A DNA stretch of 64,000 nt from Paracoccaceae bacterium (lineage in GTDB: Bacteria > Pseudomonadota > Alphaproteobacteria > Rhodobacterales > Rhodobacteraceae): assembly GCA_022824005.1 (NCBI GenBank), contig JAJEBG010000019.1, forward strand, positions 1 to 64,000, read 5' to 3'. Position 1 is the stretch's first letter. Each line of letters starts with the position of its first letter. The translations under genes and the position numbers were made by a program. The notes beneath the pieces are model-generated. The model had not been told where the DNA came from. It did not search any database and worked only from the letters and a program-made list of their open reading frames with translations. This document shows, piece by piece, positions 8,614-17,064 of this stretch.

Positions 8614-9581
8614 GGAGGATTTCTGGGTTGGGCTAGTGGGCGATGACACGCATAACGGCGTCTTTCAATGGATTCCATTTTCGGTAACGTGGTCCGGCAA
8701 ATTGATTGAACAGAGTCACATCTGTCGTGAAAGGGACAGCCGAGGGGTAATTCTGTCATCAGAGGCGGCTCTCCGCCAATCGTCGGGAGGTCTTGGTGAC
8801 ACGCATCAAGGCTTAGGATCGCGGAAAGAAGACCTGACGTGTAAGGGTGTAGCGGGGACTTGAACAGCGTCTCGGTTCCTCCCGCCTCCATCATTCGTCC
8901 GCCGTACATGACGAGGGTGCTTTCACAAAATTCGGCGACAATGCCCATATCATGGGTGATCAGAATCACGGCCATGCCAAACTCGTCTCGGAGCGAGGCT
9001 AGCAAATCAAGGATTTGACGTTGAACGGTCATATCCAGCGCCGTCGTAGGTTCATCGGCGATAAGGATTTCAGGGCGGCAAAGGAGAGCCATCGCGATCA
9101 TCACTCGTTGGCGCATGCCGCCCGAGAATTGATGGGGATAATTGTTGATGCGGCTCACTGCATCGGGAATTTGCACCGCATCCAGCATACGAAGTGACTC
9201 CGACAACGCGTCTTGGCGTGACATGGATTGATGATATTGAAGCACTTCGGTCATTTGATCAGCGATTCGCATGTACGGATTCAATGAGGTCATCGGGTCC
9301 TGAAAAACCATCGCAAGTTGACGCGCCCGAACTCGGTTGAGCTCGCCCGCCGGCCGGTTGAGAATCTCTTTCCCCTTGAAACGGACAGAGCCAGAAGCAT
9401 ATCCGTTGCGGGCAAGAAGTCCGAGAATGGCAAACGCGGTTTGTGATTTTCCGGAACCACTTTCGCCCACTATGGCAAGGGTTTCATGGGCATCCAATGA
9501 AAAGGATAACCCATTCACGGCATTCACCTGACCATCACCTGTTTTGAACCAGACTTTGAGATTGTGGACATCCAGTAGCAT
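8610..9581 (-). CDS. oppD: Oligopeptide ABC transporter ATPase OppD
   Basis: A 323-residue ABC ATPase with Walker A 'GESGSGKS', signature '[16 protein letters not shown]' and Walker B '[12 protein letters not shown]', plus the C-terminal oligopeptide-transporter extension ('[17 protein letters not shown]'). It heterodimerises with OppF to energise peptide uptake through OppB/OppC. It lies 112 bases after oppC and overlaps oppF by 4 bases. Signature and extension separate it from sugar or amino-acid ABC ATPases; the Opp versus Dpp distinction (substrate length) rests mainly on the OppA-like binding protein in the same operon. Confidence 0.92.
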   Translation of the reverse strand: MLLDVHNLKVWFKTGDGQVNAVNGLSFSLDAHETLAIVGESGSGKSQTAFAILGLLARNGYASGSVRFKGKEILNRPAGELNRVRARQLAMVFQDPMTSLNPYMRIADQMTEVLQYHQSMSRQDALSESLRMLDAVQIPDAVSRINNYPHQFSGGMRQRVMIAMALLCRPEILIADEPTTALDMTVQRQILDLLASLRDEFGMAVILITHDMGIVAEFCESTLVMYGGRMMEAGGTETLFKSPLHPYTSGLLSAILSLDACHQDLPTIGGEPPLMTELPLGCPFHDRCDSVQSICRTTLPKMESIERRRYACHRPLAQPRNPP

Positions 9582-9693
9582 GTCAATTCTCTATCCCGAT
9601 CAATGGCACCAATACAGAAGATTAATTTGATCCCTCACTGAATTAACGTCTCGTGGCCAGCAAATGTTTGTCTTTGAGGATGAACCATCCAAA

Positions 9694-10620
9694 TCATCGA
9701 TCTTTTGGGTCAAGGGCATCACGCAAACCATCGCCAATAAATACGAAGGAGAAAATGGTCACGACAAAAAAGAAGAGAGGGAAGAGCAATTGCCAGAGCG
9801 TGCCATACGACATCTGACTCGCGCCATCATTGATCAATACGCCCCATGAGGTCGCCGGCTCTTGAACGCCGAGACCAAGAAAGGAAATGAACGACTCGTA
9901 AATGATCATGGAGGGCACCAGTAGTGTCGCGTAGACGATCACAACGCCCATGAGGTTAGGAAAAATATGGCGCAAAATGATGATGATCGGCTTCACCCCC
10001 ATCGCAGCGGCGGCTTCAACAAATTCTTTTTTCTTGATCGACAACGTTTGCCCTCTAGCGATGCGTGAGATGTCCAACCAAGAAATCAGACCAATACCTA
10101 TGAACAAGACGAGCATCGAGCGGCCAAACATGACCAAGAGTAAGATCAAGACAAACATGTATGGAATGGACATAAGTATATCGACCAACCGCATCATCAA
10201 TCCATCAACTCGACCGCCCACATAGCCCGCGCAGGCGCCATAGAATGTACCGACAACAACGGCGATGAAGGCACCGACAATTCCCACCATCAATGAAATT
10301 CGGGTGCCTTGCGCGGTGCGGGCGAACAAGTCTCGTCCCAACTCATCGACACCAAAATAATGCCCATTCTGCCAACTCGGTGCGCCCTGTTCACGCACAT
10401 TGCCCAACAAGTTCCAATCAATATCTTCGTGATTCCATGCCGCAATATGGGGTCCGAAAAGAGCAAATAACACGACTAAGAACAAGGCCACGAGTCCGCC
10501 GGTGGCGGCACTGTTCTGAAAGAACCTGTCCCTCGCGTTCCGCCATAGGGAGCGGTTCGGAATTGATACGAATGTCAAAAACTTTTCGCTGCGAAGAAAG
10601 AGATTGGCCCCCTTGAACAT
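9694..10620 (-). CDS. oppC: Oligopeptide ABC transporter permease OppC
   Basis: A 308-residue inner-membrane permease with an N-terminal helix around residue 45 and five further helices. The cytoplasmic coupling loop reads 'EAAAAMGVKPIIIILRHIFPN', the EAA motif of BPD permeases. Length and the 'FGVDELGRDLFAR' periplasmic segment are typical of OppC/DppC. It follows oppB by 3 bases and precedes oppD by 112 bases. With OppB it forms the channel for peptides delivered by OppA. Confidence 0.92.
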   Translation of the reverse strand: MFKGANLFLRSEKFLTFVSIPNRSLWRNARDRFFQNSAATGGLVALFLVVLFALFGPHIAAWNHEDIDWNLLGNVREQGAPSWQNGHYFGVDELGRDLFARTAQGTRISLMVGIVGAFIAVVVGTFYGACAGYVGGRVDGLMMRLVDILMSIPYMFVLILLLVMFGRSMLVLFIGIGLISWLDISRIARGQTLSIKKKEFVEAAAAMGVKPIIIILRHIFPNLMGVVIVYATLLVPSMIIYESFISFLGLGVQEPATSWGVLINDGASQMSYGTLWQLLFPLFFFVVTIFSFVFIGDGLRDALDPKDR

Positions 10621-10623
10621 AGG

Positions 10624-11547
10624 TCAATATCTTATGCGGGGATCGATCCAAGCGTAAAGAATATCTACCACCGTCGTAAACAGAATGGTCAGCGTGCCCA
10701 CCAAGATGGTGACTCCCATCATCACTCCATAATCCCGGCTCAGGGCCGCGTTGGTGAAGAATTGACCAATACCGCCGGTGCCAAAATAATAATCGATGAT
10801 CATCGATCCGGTAATCATCGCCACAAAGACCGGCCCAAGAAAAGAAATGACCGGAAGCATGGCCGGTTTGAGCGCATGCCGCCATATTACGCTCGTCCCA
10901 TTCAATCCTTTGGCTCGCGCCGTACGGATAAAGTTGGAGTGAAGAATCTCCAGCATCGACGAGCGCGTCATACGCGCCACAGAGGCCATGAAACTTGTCG
11001 AGAGGGCGATAACCGGCATAATGACATACTCAATTTGCCCCCCCTGCCAACCTCCTCCGGGAAGCCAACCGAGCCACAGCGTAAAAATCAACACCAAAAT
11101 GGGGGCCATGACAAAATTGGGGAGAACTTGCGCTCCGATTGAAACGCCCACCGCGAGATAATCCAACCAACTGTTTTGGTGCACGGCGGCCGCCACACCG
11201 AGGGGAATACCGACGGAAATGGCCACAATGAAGGCCCAAAATCCATAGGTTAAGGTCACTGGAAAGCCCTGCAAAATGATGTCCCTGACACTCAAATCCT
11301 TGAAGACGAACGAGGGCCCAAAATCGAAATCTGTCACAAGATCAAAAAGATAGGTGCCGAACTGCCGCGCCAACGGTTCATCCAGACCATATTTGGCCTC
11401 AAGATTAGCCATCACTTCATCCGGCAATGGCTTCTCGGTCGTGAACGGGCCGCCCGGCGCGAGATGCATCAGAAGGAATGTGGCGGCGATCAGAATAAAT
11501 AATGTGGGGAGCGCAATCAGCAATCGTCGTAAAATGAATTGAAACAT
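10624..11547 (-). CDS. oppB: Oligopeptide ABC transporter permease OppB
   Basis: A 307-residue permease starting with the classical 'MFQFILRRLLIALPTLFILIAATF' first helix and containing the EAA loop 'RTARAKGLNGTSVIWRHALKP'. Six membrane spans can be picked out, and the large periplasmic loop after helix 1 ('GGPFTTEKPLP') is the OppB/DppB hallmark. It lies 50 bases downstream of oppA and 3 bases before oppC, so the five genes form one transcription unit in the standard order A-B-C-D-F. Confidence 0.92.
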   Translation of the reverse strand: MFQFILRRLLIALPTLFILIAATFLLMHLAPGGPFTTEKPLPDEVMANLEAKYGLDEPLARQFGTYLFDLVTDFDFGPSFVFKDLSVRDIILQGFPVTLTYGFWAFIVAISVGIPLGVAAAVHQNSWLDYLAVGVSIGAQVLPNFVMAPILVLIFTLWLGWLPGGGWQGGQIEYVIMPVIALSTSFMASVARMTRSSMLEILHSNFIRTARAKGLNGTSVIWRHALKPAMLPVISFLGPVFVAMITGSMIIDYYFGTGGIGQFFTNAALSRDYGVMMGVTILVGTLTILFTTVVDILYAWIDPRIRY

Positions 11548-11597
11548 GACTATCTCAGACCATTGGCGAGCCAGCTCAACACCTCAATGCGGAGATG

Positions 11598-13211
11598 TCA
11601 TGGGGCCGCCATATAGAGATTCTTCGAATACCAGTTGTTTTCAACATTGTTGAGCGGCCAGCCTTTCAGCGCAGGCACCTTCATAAATACCTGGCTGTAA
11701 TGGTAGATGGGTATGAGTCCCATCTCATCGGCGAGTATTTGCTCCACCTCCGAATAGGCTTTTTGCGGGTCAATTTCAGACGTGGCCGATTTTGCCATCA
11801 GTTCATCAATGCGAGCATTGGTGAATTTTCCATCGTTGAAATCATTGTCACTGGTGACGAGTTGGAGAAAGGTAGATGCTTCGTTGTAATCACCACACCA
11901 ACCCGACCGGGCGATATCAAAATCTTGGTTTGAGGCCTTGTCTAGAAAAGTTTTCCATTCGAAATTCTCGAGTGTCACACGGACCGCGAGTTTTTCTTTC
12001 CACATCTGGCTAATGACATTGGCAATCGCCTTGTGACTCTCGGATGTGTTGTAAATCAGTCGCAACTCAAGGGCGTCACCGTTAGAACCAAATCCGGCCT
12101 CGACGATCAACTCTTTGGCTTTGGCATCGCGTTCAGCTTGGCTTAAGGTGGCATAACCAATATCGGGCATATCGAAGCCAGATGTAGCCCAATGGGTAAA
12201 ACTGTAGGCGCCTCTCTGTCCCCCCTTTAGCACCTGATTAACAATCACATCTCGGTCAATGGCATACGAGAGGGCCTGACGGACGCGCACGTCGTCAAGC
12301 GCCGGATTGCCCGATTCGCTCTGATTGATAACATAATAGTAGGTGCACAAGAGCGGCATTGAAAACGTTTGGTCTGGATATTTGTCTTTGAGATTGGGAT
12401 ATTGACCCGCTGGCAAGCCATCAAGATGGTCAAACTCACCCGCAAGATAACGGGTTAAGGCCGTATTGTCATCGTTGACAATGATACCGGTCACCTTCTC
12501 AATGATGACATTGTCGGCATCCCAATAGAGGGGATTCTTGATACGACTGTGATATTCGGCCAGCACCAAATCTTGCAAAACATAGGCACCGTTCGAGACC
12601 ATATGGCTTGGCCGCGTCCATTCATCACCAAGTCTCTCAATGGTGGCTTGGTGAACAGGCATCAGGGTCGCATACGTCGTCATGCTTGGGAAAAATGGCA
12701 CAGGGGCAGACAGTTGCACCTGCAAACGATAATCGTCAAGGGCCGAGACTCCGAGTTGGTCTGGTGGCATGTCTCCAGCAATAATTTCACCGGCATTTTT
12801 GATTTGACCCACCTCCAGATACCACGAATAAGACGACGCGGTTTCAGGGTCGACGGCGCGCCGCCAAGCATAAACAAAATCATGCGCCGTCACAGAGTCT
12901 CCATTCGACCATTTTGCATCTTTGCGAAGATTGAATATCCAAGTTCGGTTTCCATCTACCGATGACCAATCGGTGGCCACACCCGGGGTCAAATCACCAT
13001 TCTCGTCCTGCGTGGTGAGACCTTCGAACAAATCACGAATGACGCTGAATCCCGCCGAATCTTCGTTCAATTGTGGATCAAGCGATGGAAACTGGTCAAG
13101 CAATCGGTAGGTGAATTCCTGATTCTCATCGAGGTGGTCGGCCGCCATACTGCCACAACCGAGGACCGCCGTGGCGGCTATGACCAAACCGAAATAACGT
13201 AATTTTGGCAT
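11598..13211 (-). CDS. oppA: Oligopeptide-binding protein OppA (possible lipoprotein)
   Basis: Periplasmic solute-binding protein of the SBP_bac_5 family (537 residues from the chosen start). The ORF track opens at 13232, but the ATG at 13211 is preceded by an AAGAGAG ribosome site and gives a proper signal peptide ('MPKLRYFGLVIAATAVLGCGS'); 'VLGC' could serve as a lipobox. Family landmarks include 'LDPQLNEDSAGFSVIRDLFEGL', 'NGDSVTAHDFVYAWRRAVDP' and 'DDVRVRQALSYAIDRD', which are those of OppA/MppA rather than DppA. First gene of the opp operon; the region upstream up to the IS remnant should hold its promoter. Confidence 0.92.
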   Translation of the reverse strand: MPKLRYFGLVIAATAVLGCGSMAADHLDENQEFTYRLLDQFPSLDPQLNEDSAGFSVIRDLFEGLTTQDENGDLTPGVATDWSSVDGNRTWIFNLRKDAKWSNGDSVTAHDFVYAWRRAVDPETASSYSWYLEVGQIKNAGEIIAGDMPPDQLGVSALDDYRLQVQLSAPVPFFPSMTTYATLMPVHQATIERLGDEWTRPSHMVSNGAYVLQDLVLAEYHSRIKNPLYWDADNVIIEKVTGIIVNDDNTALTRYLAGEFDHLDGLPAGQYPNLKDKYPDQTFSMPLLCTYYYVINQSESGNPALDDVRVRQALSYAIDRDVIVNQVLKGGQRGAYSFTHWATSGFDMPDIGYATLSQAERDAKAKELIVEAGFGSNGDALELRLIYNTSESHKAIANVISQMWKEKLAVRVTLENFEWKTFLDKASNQDFDIARSGWCGDYNEASTFLQLVTSDNDFNDGKFTNARIDELMAKSATSEIDPQKAYSEVEQILADEMGLIPIYHYSQVFMKVPALKGWPLNNVENNWYSKNLYMAAP

Positions 13212-13518
13212 TGTCACTCTCTTGCCTGTCAATTTTTTGGCTCAACCCAGATATGGTGTGAGAACTTTACATTCGGAGGAGTAGACATTCAATTGTCTTA
13301 GCTTCAACACCCATTATGGAACCTTTTCGGTGTGCGTATCAGACCATGGTGTCATTTCCGCTTGGAGAGGACATAACAGAGAATTTTCACCCCGACCTCT
13401 CTCAGTGATGATCCTTTTGCTCATTCCAAGGCAAAAAGCGATACACCTTCATGATCAAAATTGATTTTGTCCATCTTTTTTCAGTCCAAATAAAATTTTT
13501 AGCCAGCATGATTCTTTA
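13212..13518. other. Intergenic region upstream of oppA
   Basis: About 300 bases between oppA and the left border of the IS-bounded insert. I see no credible gene, tRNA or hairpin here. It is AT-rich near its right end and presumably contains the opp promoter; I could not pick a convincing -35/-10 pair. Before the insertion it would have joined directly to the phosphopantetheinyl transferase gene now at 17065. Confidence 0.5.
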
Positions 13519-13732
13519 GAGCCTGACCAAAAAGTTTTACGTTTCGTGGCAATGTCGTGCTAATCTGTGCGTTACGAGGCGGATACTGGCAACGAGTGCC
13601 CAGACCGCTGAGCCTTCTACGGTACGTTCCCAGTCTTTGGCTAACCTCCGACACCACCCGAGCTAGGCAAAAGTGCGCTCAACAACCCATCGCCGGGGCA
13701 GTAGCACAAAGCCCTTGGCGGTGTCTGACCGC
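13519..13732 (-). mobile_element. Truncated IS5-family copy (transposase 3' end and terminal repeat)
   Basis: A 214-base fragment that matches, base for base apart from 15 differences by my count, the terminal part of the complete IS at 16134-16347. It keeps one terminal repeat (GAGCCTGACCAAAAAG) and the codons for the transposase C-terminus, read on the minus strand, including the same in-frame TAG after 'RTFA'. Unlike the right copy it retains Trp rather than a stop at the second position. Similarity stops abruptly at 13732, showing deletion of the rest of the element. Confidence 0.8.
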
Positions 13733-13808
13733 CAGCTTCCGATGATCTGGCAGACGGTAGGAATAGGAATTGAAAACAGGGTAGGAGGATAAAGCCCACC
13801 CCTAACGG

Positions 13809-14312
13809 CTATGCCCCGAGACCACGCAGCCGCTTGTCGATCTCGGCGGGAGGCAGGAAGACCGCCTCATCCGCCCGCCAGATTTGCAGGGCGGAGACAA
13901 GAAGCTCGACCTCGCAGACATCGGCGGCGTGCAGCTCGTCGATGATCCACAGGACGCCATGTACGCGCACCGTGCGGGCTGTGGCGACTTTGCGCAGCAG
14001 GTTGTCGCCGGTCAGGAGGATGCCATTCTCCTGGCAGATCGTCGTGACAAGAATGATGCAATCATTGGCCGACAGGCGGCTGTGTTCCCGCTTCAGCGTG
14101 AAGACCCGCTCGACCTCTTCTCCCGGCAGATCATAGGTGGTGAGGCCGCCATCTTCGAGCATCTGCCACTCCTCCGCTGTGAAGTCGAGGAGTTCCTCCT
14201 CTCGGATCGGCAGGGGCACGATGAACCGATAGGGCAGCCGCAACAGGACGTGCAGCAACTCCCCCTTCTTCAAGTCGGTCAGGCATTGACTACGATACAG
14301 GTCACTGGTCAC
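13809..14312 (-). CDS. PIN-like domain protein, putative toxin/nuclease
   Basis: About 167 residues from a GTG at 14312, which follows AGGGGG at good spacing and overlaps the upstream gene's stop; the ORF-track start at 14339 is a TTG without such a site. The protein has a PIN-like layout: an N-terminal 'TSDLYRSQCLTDL' strand-helix, a central 'SANDCIILVTT' and a late 'LLTGDNLLRKVA', each contributing an acidic residue, then 'VHGVLWIIDEL' as in DUF3368-type PIN proteins. PIN proteins are usually magnesium-dependent RNases acting as toxins. Its translational coupling to an Xre-ImmA/IrrE gene suggests a two-gene toxin-antitoxin-like or stress module. Clearly more GC-rich than the flanking chromosome, hence foreign. 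RNase activity is inference. Confidence 0.7.
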   Translation of the reverse strand: MTSDLYRSQCLTDLKKGELLHVLLRLPYRFIVPLPIREEELLDFTAEEWQMLEDGGLTTYDLPGEEVERVFTLKREHSRLSANDCIILVTTICQENGILLTGDNLLRKVATARTVRVHGVLWIIDELHAADVCEVELLVSALQIWRADEAVFLPPAEIDKRLRGLGA

Positions 14313-15381
14313 GCGGCCCCCTGATATCGCGCTCGACAACGCTCAAGGGAAGCCCAAGCATCTGCGCCGCCCGTACGGGTGAAATCATCTCCTCGCCGAG
14401 CGCGCGCCAGACGAGGCGCTCGAAGCGCTGTGGCTTCTCGAAGGCCGCAAAGCCCTCGCCGGGACCGATAGGCTCCGGCTCTTCGCGCCGCCAGCTTCGC
14501 GCATAGGTCTTGAACGCATATTCCACAGCACTCTTCGACAGGATGCCCACCTGGCCGAGCCGCACGAGCATCGCAGCGGCGGAGACGCCGTAGGTGCGCT
14601 TGAGCCGCATGATCTCTATCCAGGTCATGCCGTGACGGTTTCGGCCAGCTTCCTCTTCCAGATGCTCACGCGGAATGAGGAACGCGCCCGCGAAGCGGTG
14701 CATCAAGGGTTCCTTCTTAAGCGCGGCATTGCCGGTTTTGATGATGATCCGGTGCGCGAGTTCGTGGGCGAGGTTGAAGCGCTTGCGCTCGACATTGGTA
14801 CGCCGCGAGACGACGATCACTTCAGTCGGTGCGCCTTCCGCCCGTTCGACATGACATGCCAGCCCGTTGATGCGCTCAGGAAGATCGGCCTCGATGACCT
14901 TGAGCCCCTTGTCTTCGAGCAGGGTGGTCATAATCGGGATGGGGTTGATGCCGAGTTTCCACGCGCGCCGCACTTCCCGCGCCTTGGCGTCGATGGCCTC
15001 TTCATCGGCCACCTTGTCCACGCGCAACGTTGCGAAGGGGTCTTCGGCAGGGTGCATATCGAGGATGTCCTCGATGGCGAGATAGTCTTCGAGCTTCTCG
15101 ATCACGATGGATTCCGCCATCGCGCGATCCTGCGCTGAGGCGGTCGCGTTCTTCCGCCACTCGACGCTTTCCAAGGCTTCGACCTGATCGCCGAGCAGGA
15201 AATCCAGCGACACGCCGAGTGCCTTACCGAGGCCGACCAGCACCGACGAGGACGGCATCATCTTGTCCGCTTCGTATTTGCTGATAGCCTGCGCCGACAC
15301 GCTTGGGGTTGCGCGCTCCGCGAGCGCTTGCATGGATAGACCCGCCCGCTTGCGGGCAAGCCTGAGTCTTTGTCCGAACAT
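14302..15381 (-). CDS. Xre-family regulator fused to ImmA/IrrE metallopeptidase (COG2856 type)
   Basis: A 359-residue fusion. Residues about 1-65 are an Xre/HTH_3 DNA-binding domain ('MFGQRLRLARKRAGLSMQALA'); the middle holds an ImmA/IrrE zinc protease with the HExxH motif in 'FNLAHELAHRIII', followed by 'HRFAGAFLIPREHLEEE'. The ORF opens at 15480 but the ATG at 15381 is preceded by GGGAGAGG and begins exactly at the HTH domain. Such proteins bind their own promoter and cleave a partner or themselves under stress. Here the partner is the downstream PIN-like gene, overlapping by 11 bases. A divergent promoter region of about 110 bases, AT-rich unlike the genes, separates it from the DUF2188 gene. 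Confidence 0.85.
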   Translation of the reverse strand: MFGQRLRLARKRAGLSMQALAERATPSVSAQAISKYEADKMMPSSSVLVGLGKALGVSLDFLLGDQVEALESVEWRKNATASAQDRAMAESIVIEKLEDYLAIEDILDMHPAEDPFATLRVDKVADEEAIDAKAREVRRAWKLGINPIPIMTTLLEDKGLKVIEADLPERINGLACHVERAEGAPTEVIVVSRRTNVERKRFNLAHELAHRIIIKTGNAALKKEPLMHRFAGAFLIPREHLEEEAGRNRHGMTWIEIMRLKRTYGVSAAAMLVRLGQVGILSKSAVEYAFKTYARSWRREEPEPIGPGEGFAAFEKPQRFERLVWRALGEEMISPVRAAQMLGLPLSVVERDIRGPRDQ

Positions 15382-15490
15382 GGTCCTCTCCCAACGGTTA
15401 TTGTTGTGGTTGATAAACACCATTTTTTGATATATATTTAAACACAAGGTTGGCAGAATCGTCAACCAAAATCGACACATGAGGTTTAAA

Positions 15491-15715
15491 ATGTCTAAGA
15501 AAAACTGGCATGTTGTGCCCCGTCAGAGCGGTTGGGCAGTGAAGGGGACGGGCAACTCCCGCGCGTCTTCCGTCCACGGCACGCAGCGCGAGGCTATCGC
15601 GGCCGCGCGTAAATCCGCCATTCGTCAGGGCAGCGAGGTGCTGATCCACGGCAAGAGCGGTCGCATCCGCGAGCGCAACACCTACGGCGGCGATCCCTTC
15701 CCTCCGAAGGGCTGA
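15491..15715 (+). CDS. DUF2188 small basic protein
   Basis: A 74-residue protein 'MSKKNWHVVPRQSGWAVKGTGN...' with the DUF2188 pattern: 'HVVP..GWAVK', an 'REAIAAARKSA' helix, and an 'LIHGKSGRIRERNTYG' end. The start at 15491 is favoured because the ATGAGG at 15479 supplies a ribosome site six bases upstream. It reads away from the Xre-ImmA/IrrE gene and shares its short promoter region. The family has no established function; it is often found in accessory DNA. GC-rich like the rest of the insert. Confidence 0.8.
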   Translation: MSKKNWHVVPRQSGWAVKGTGNSRASSVHGTQREAIAAARKSAIRQGSEVLIHGKSGRIRERNTYGGDPFPPKG

Positions 15716-15733
15716 CACGAAAGGAAAAAGCCA

Positions 15734-15943
15734 ATGTATGGCATCGAAATGCGCTTCAATGGCCGCAAATTCACGTCCGCTTCGCAGCTTCAGCGTGAGC
15801 TGACGCGCAGCATAGAAAAGCAGGTCAAAGACAACCTGAAGAAGGCTGCTGGTCCCGGCGTGCGGATGAAAAAGACCCGCGACGGCTACACCTTCGAGGG
15901 CTCGCCCGAGCAGATCAAGCGCATGAAGAGACGGCTGCGCTGA
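15734..15943 (+). CDS. Small basic protein of unknown function
   Basis: A 69-residue, strongly basic protein ('MYGIEMRFNGRKFTSASQLQRELTRSIEKQVK...') with an amphipathic helix in the middle and a basic C-terminus 'QIKRMKRRLR'. The ATG follows AGGA at about eight bases, 18 bases after the DUF2188 stop, so the two form an operon. I do not recognise a family. The composition would suit nucleic-acid binding, but this is only a guess from charge. Confidence 0.65.
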   Translation: MYGIEMRFNGRKFTSASQLQRELTRSIEKQVKDNLKKAAGPGVRMKKTRDGYTFEGSPEQIKRMKRRLR

Positions 15944-16133
15944 CGTGGCCGTTGAAGCCGCCCATAGCGTCTTCGCCTCCCCAACTGGATTGCCCTTTCA
16001 GGTGGCGATCATAAACTCCGGTCGCTGAACCGCCGCTTGTCGCGGGAGACGGGAGTTCTTCTTTCGGTCAGGGCCCCGACCCGCCACGGCTGCCGTTCTT
16101 ACCGCTAGCCGAAACGACGTCCCCGATATCTCA

Positions 16134-17064
16134 GAGCCTGACCAAAAAGTTTTACGTTTCATGGCAATGTTGTGCTAATCTGCGCGTTGCGAGGCGGATA
16201 CTAGCAACGAGCGCCTAGGCCGCTGAGCTTTCCACGGTACGTTCCCAGTCTTTGGCTAACTTCCGACACCGCTCGAGCTAGGCAAAAGTACGCTCAACAA
16301 CCCATCGCCGGGGCAGTAGCACAAAGCCCTTGGCGGCGTCTGACCGCTTGATTATTTCCAGGGTCCACTCGTCTCCCATAGCTTGTCGAAGCTTATCGCC
16401 CGCATACCCGCCATCGGCAAAAATATGGCGCAACCAAGGGAATCTCTTGCCGATCGCCTTGAGCAGATCGGGAGCGCCGTCCCGGTCCTGGATGTGGGCG
16501 GCATGGACGACGATCAGCAGCAGAAACCCGGTGGTGTCCGTGACGATATGGCACTTGTGCCCATTAATCTTTTTACCGGCGTCATACCCCCGAATGCCTC
16601 CACTTTCAGTCGTTTTGACGCTTCGGCTATCAACCACCCCAGCTGTTGGCTCCGCCGCCCGCCCCTCCAATTCGCGCGCAGACATGACCAGCAGATCATT
16701 CATTGCATCCAGTACGCCCGCGTTCTGCCAGTCGTAAAAATACCCCCTGCACAGTCGTCATAGGCGGAAAATCACTTGGCAAGGCGCGCCATTGGCAACC
16801 TGTCGATCCAACGTAGAAAATCGCATTAACCACTTCGCGTATGTCTACGGCTCGAGGTCGTCCCCCAGATCGGGCTGGCGGCACCATCGGCTGAATGATC
16901 GCCCACTCTTCGTCCGTGAGATCACTTGGATAACGATCTGTTTTGCGTTTATACGTTTTGCGGGCGGTATCAGTCCAAGGCACAGTCGATCCTCCGTTCT
17001 GTGTTTTCATGAAACAGAGAATCACAACTTGCTGGTATCGCTCAACAACTTTTCGGTCAGGCTC
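16134..17064 (-). mobile_element. IS5-family (IS427-like) insertion sequence, degenerate
   Basis: A 931-base element with terminal inverted repeats: GAGCCTGACCAAAAAGTT at 16134 and the complement of GAGCCTGACCGAAAAGTT ending at 17064 (one mismatch). It encodes a two-frame DDE transposase on the minus strand. Size, split frame and end sequences fit the IS427 group of the IS5 family. Its left flank (TCTCA) differs from its right flank (TTAGAG), so it has no target duplication of its own, while the right flank matches that of the truncated copy at 13519; this supports movement as the outer end of a larger unit. Confidence 0.85.
16152..16983 (-). pseudogene. IS427-like transposase, frameshifted with two in-frame amber stops
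   Basis: OrfA starts best at a GTG (16983) preceded by GGAGG and reads 'YPSDLTDEEWAIIQPMVPP...', the usual N-terminal domain. At a run of five Gs (complement of 16743-16747) the frame must change by one base to enter OrfB; the family sequence 'TTVQGYFYDWQNAG' needs four Gs, so this is probably a single-base insertion. OrfB keeps the DDE residues ('VVDSRSVKT', 'FADGGYAGD', 'RRWVVERTF'), but TAG then replaces the family's Trp right after 'ERTFA', and again in the tail 'ESSAA*A'. Without the stops the frame continues to a TAA at 16152. Most likely inactive, unless both frameshift and amber codons are recoded. Confidence 0.75.

Larger units (their letters stand above)
13519..17064. mobile_element. 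Composite-transposon-like insert bounded by IS5/IS427 ends
   Basis: A truncated IS (left) and a full-length copy (right) lie in the same orientation and enclose a GC-rich cargo: PIN-like gene, Xre-ImmA/IrrE gene, a DUF2188 gene and a small unknown gene. The outer ends are inverted (GAGCCTGACCAAAAAG on the left, and its near-perfect complement on the right). The triplet TTA precedes the left outer end and follows the right outer end, consistent with a short target duplication made when the whole unit inserted. The right-hand TTA is the complement of the TAA stop of the neighbouring transferase gene, so insertion left that gene intact. Unit mobility is inference; both IS copies look defective. 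Confidence 0.65.

Noticed and set aside
16278-17025. IS5 transposase as two intact genes
   Set aside because: The frames need a one-base change at a G run and the second ends early at a TAG that replaces a conserved Trp.
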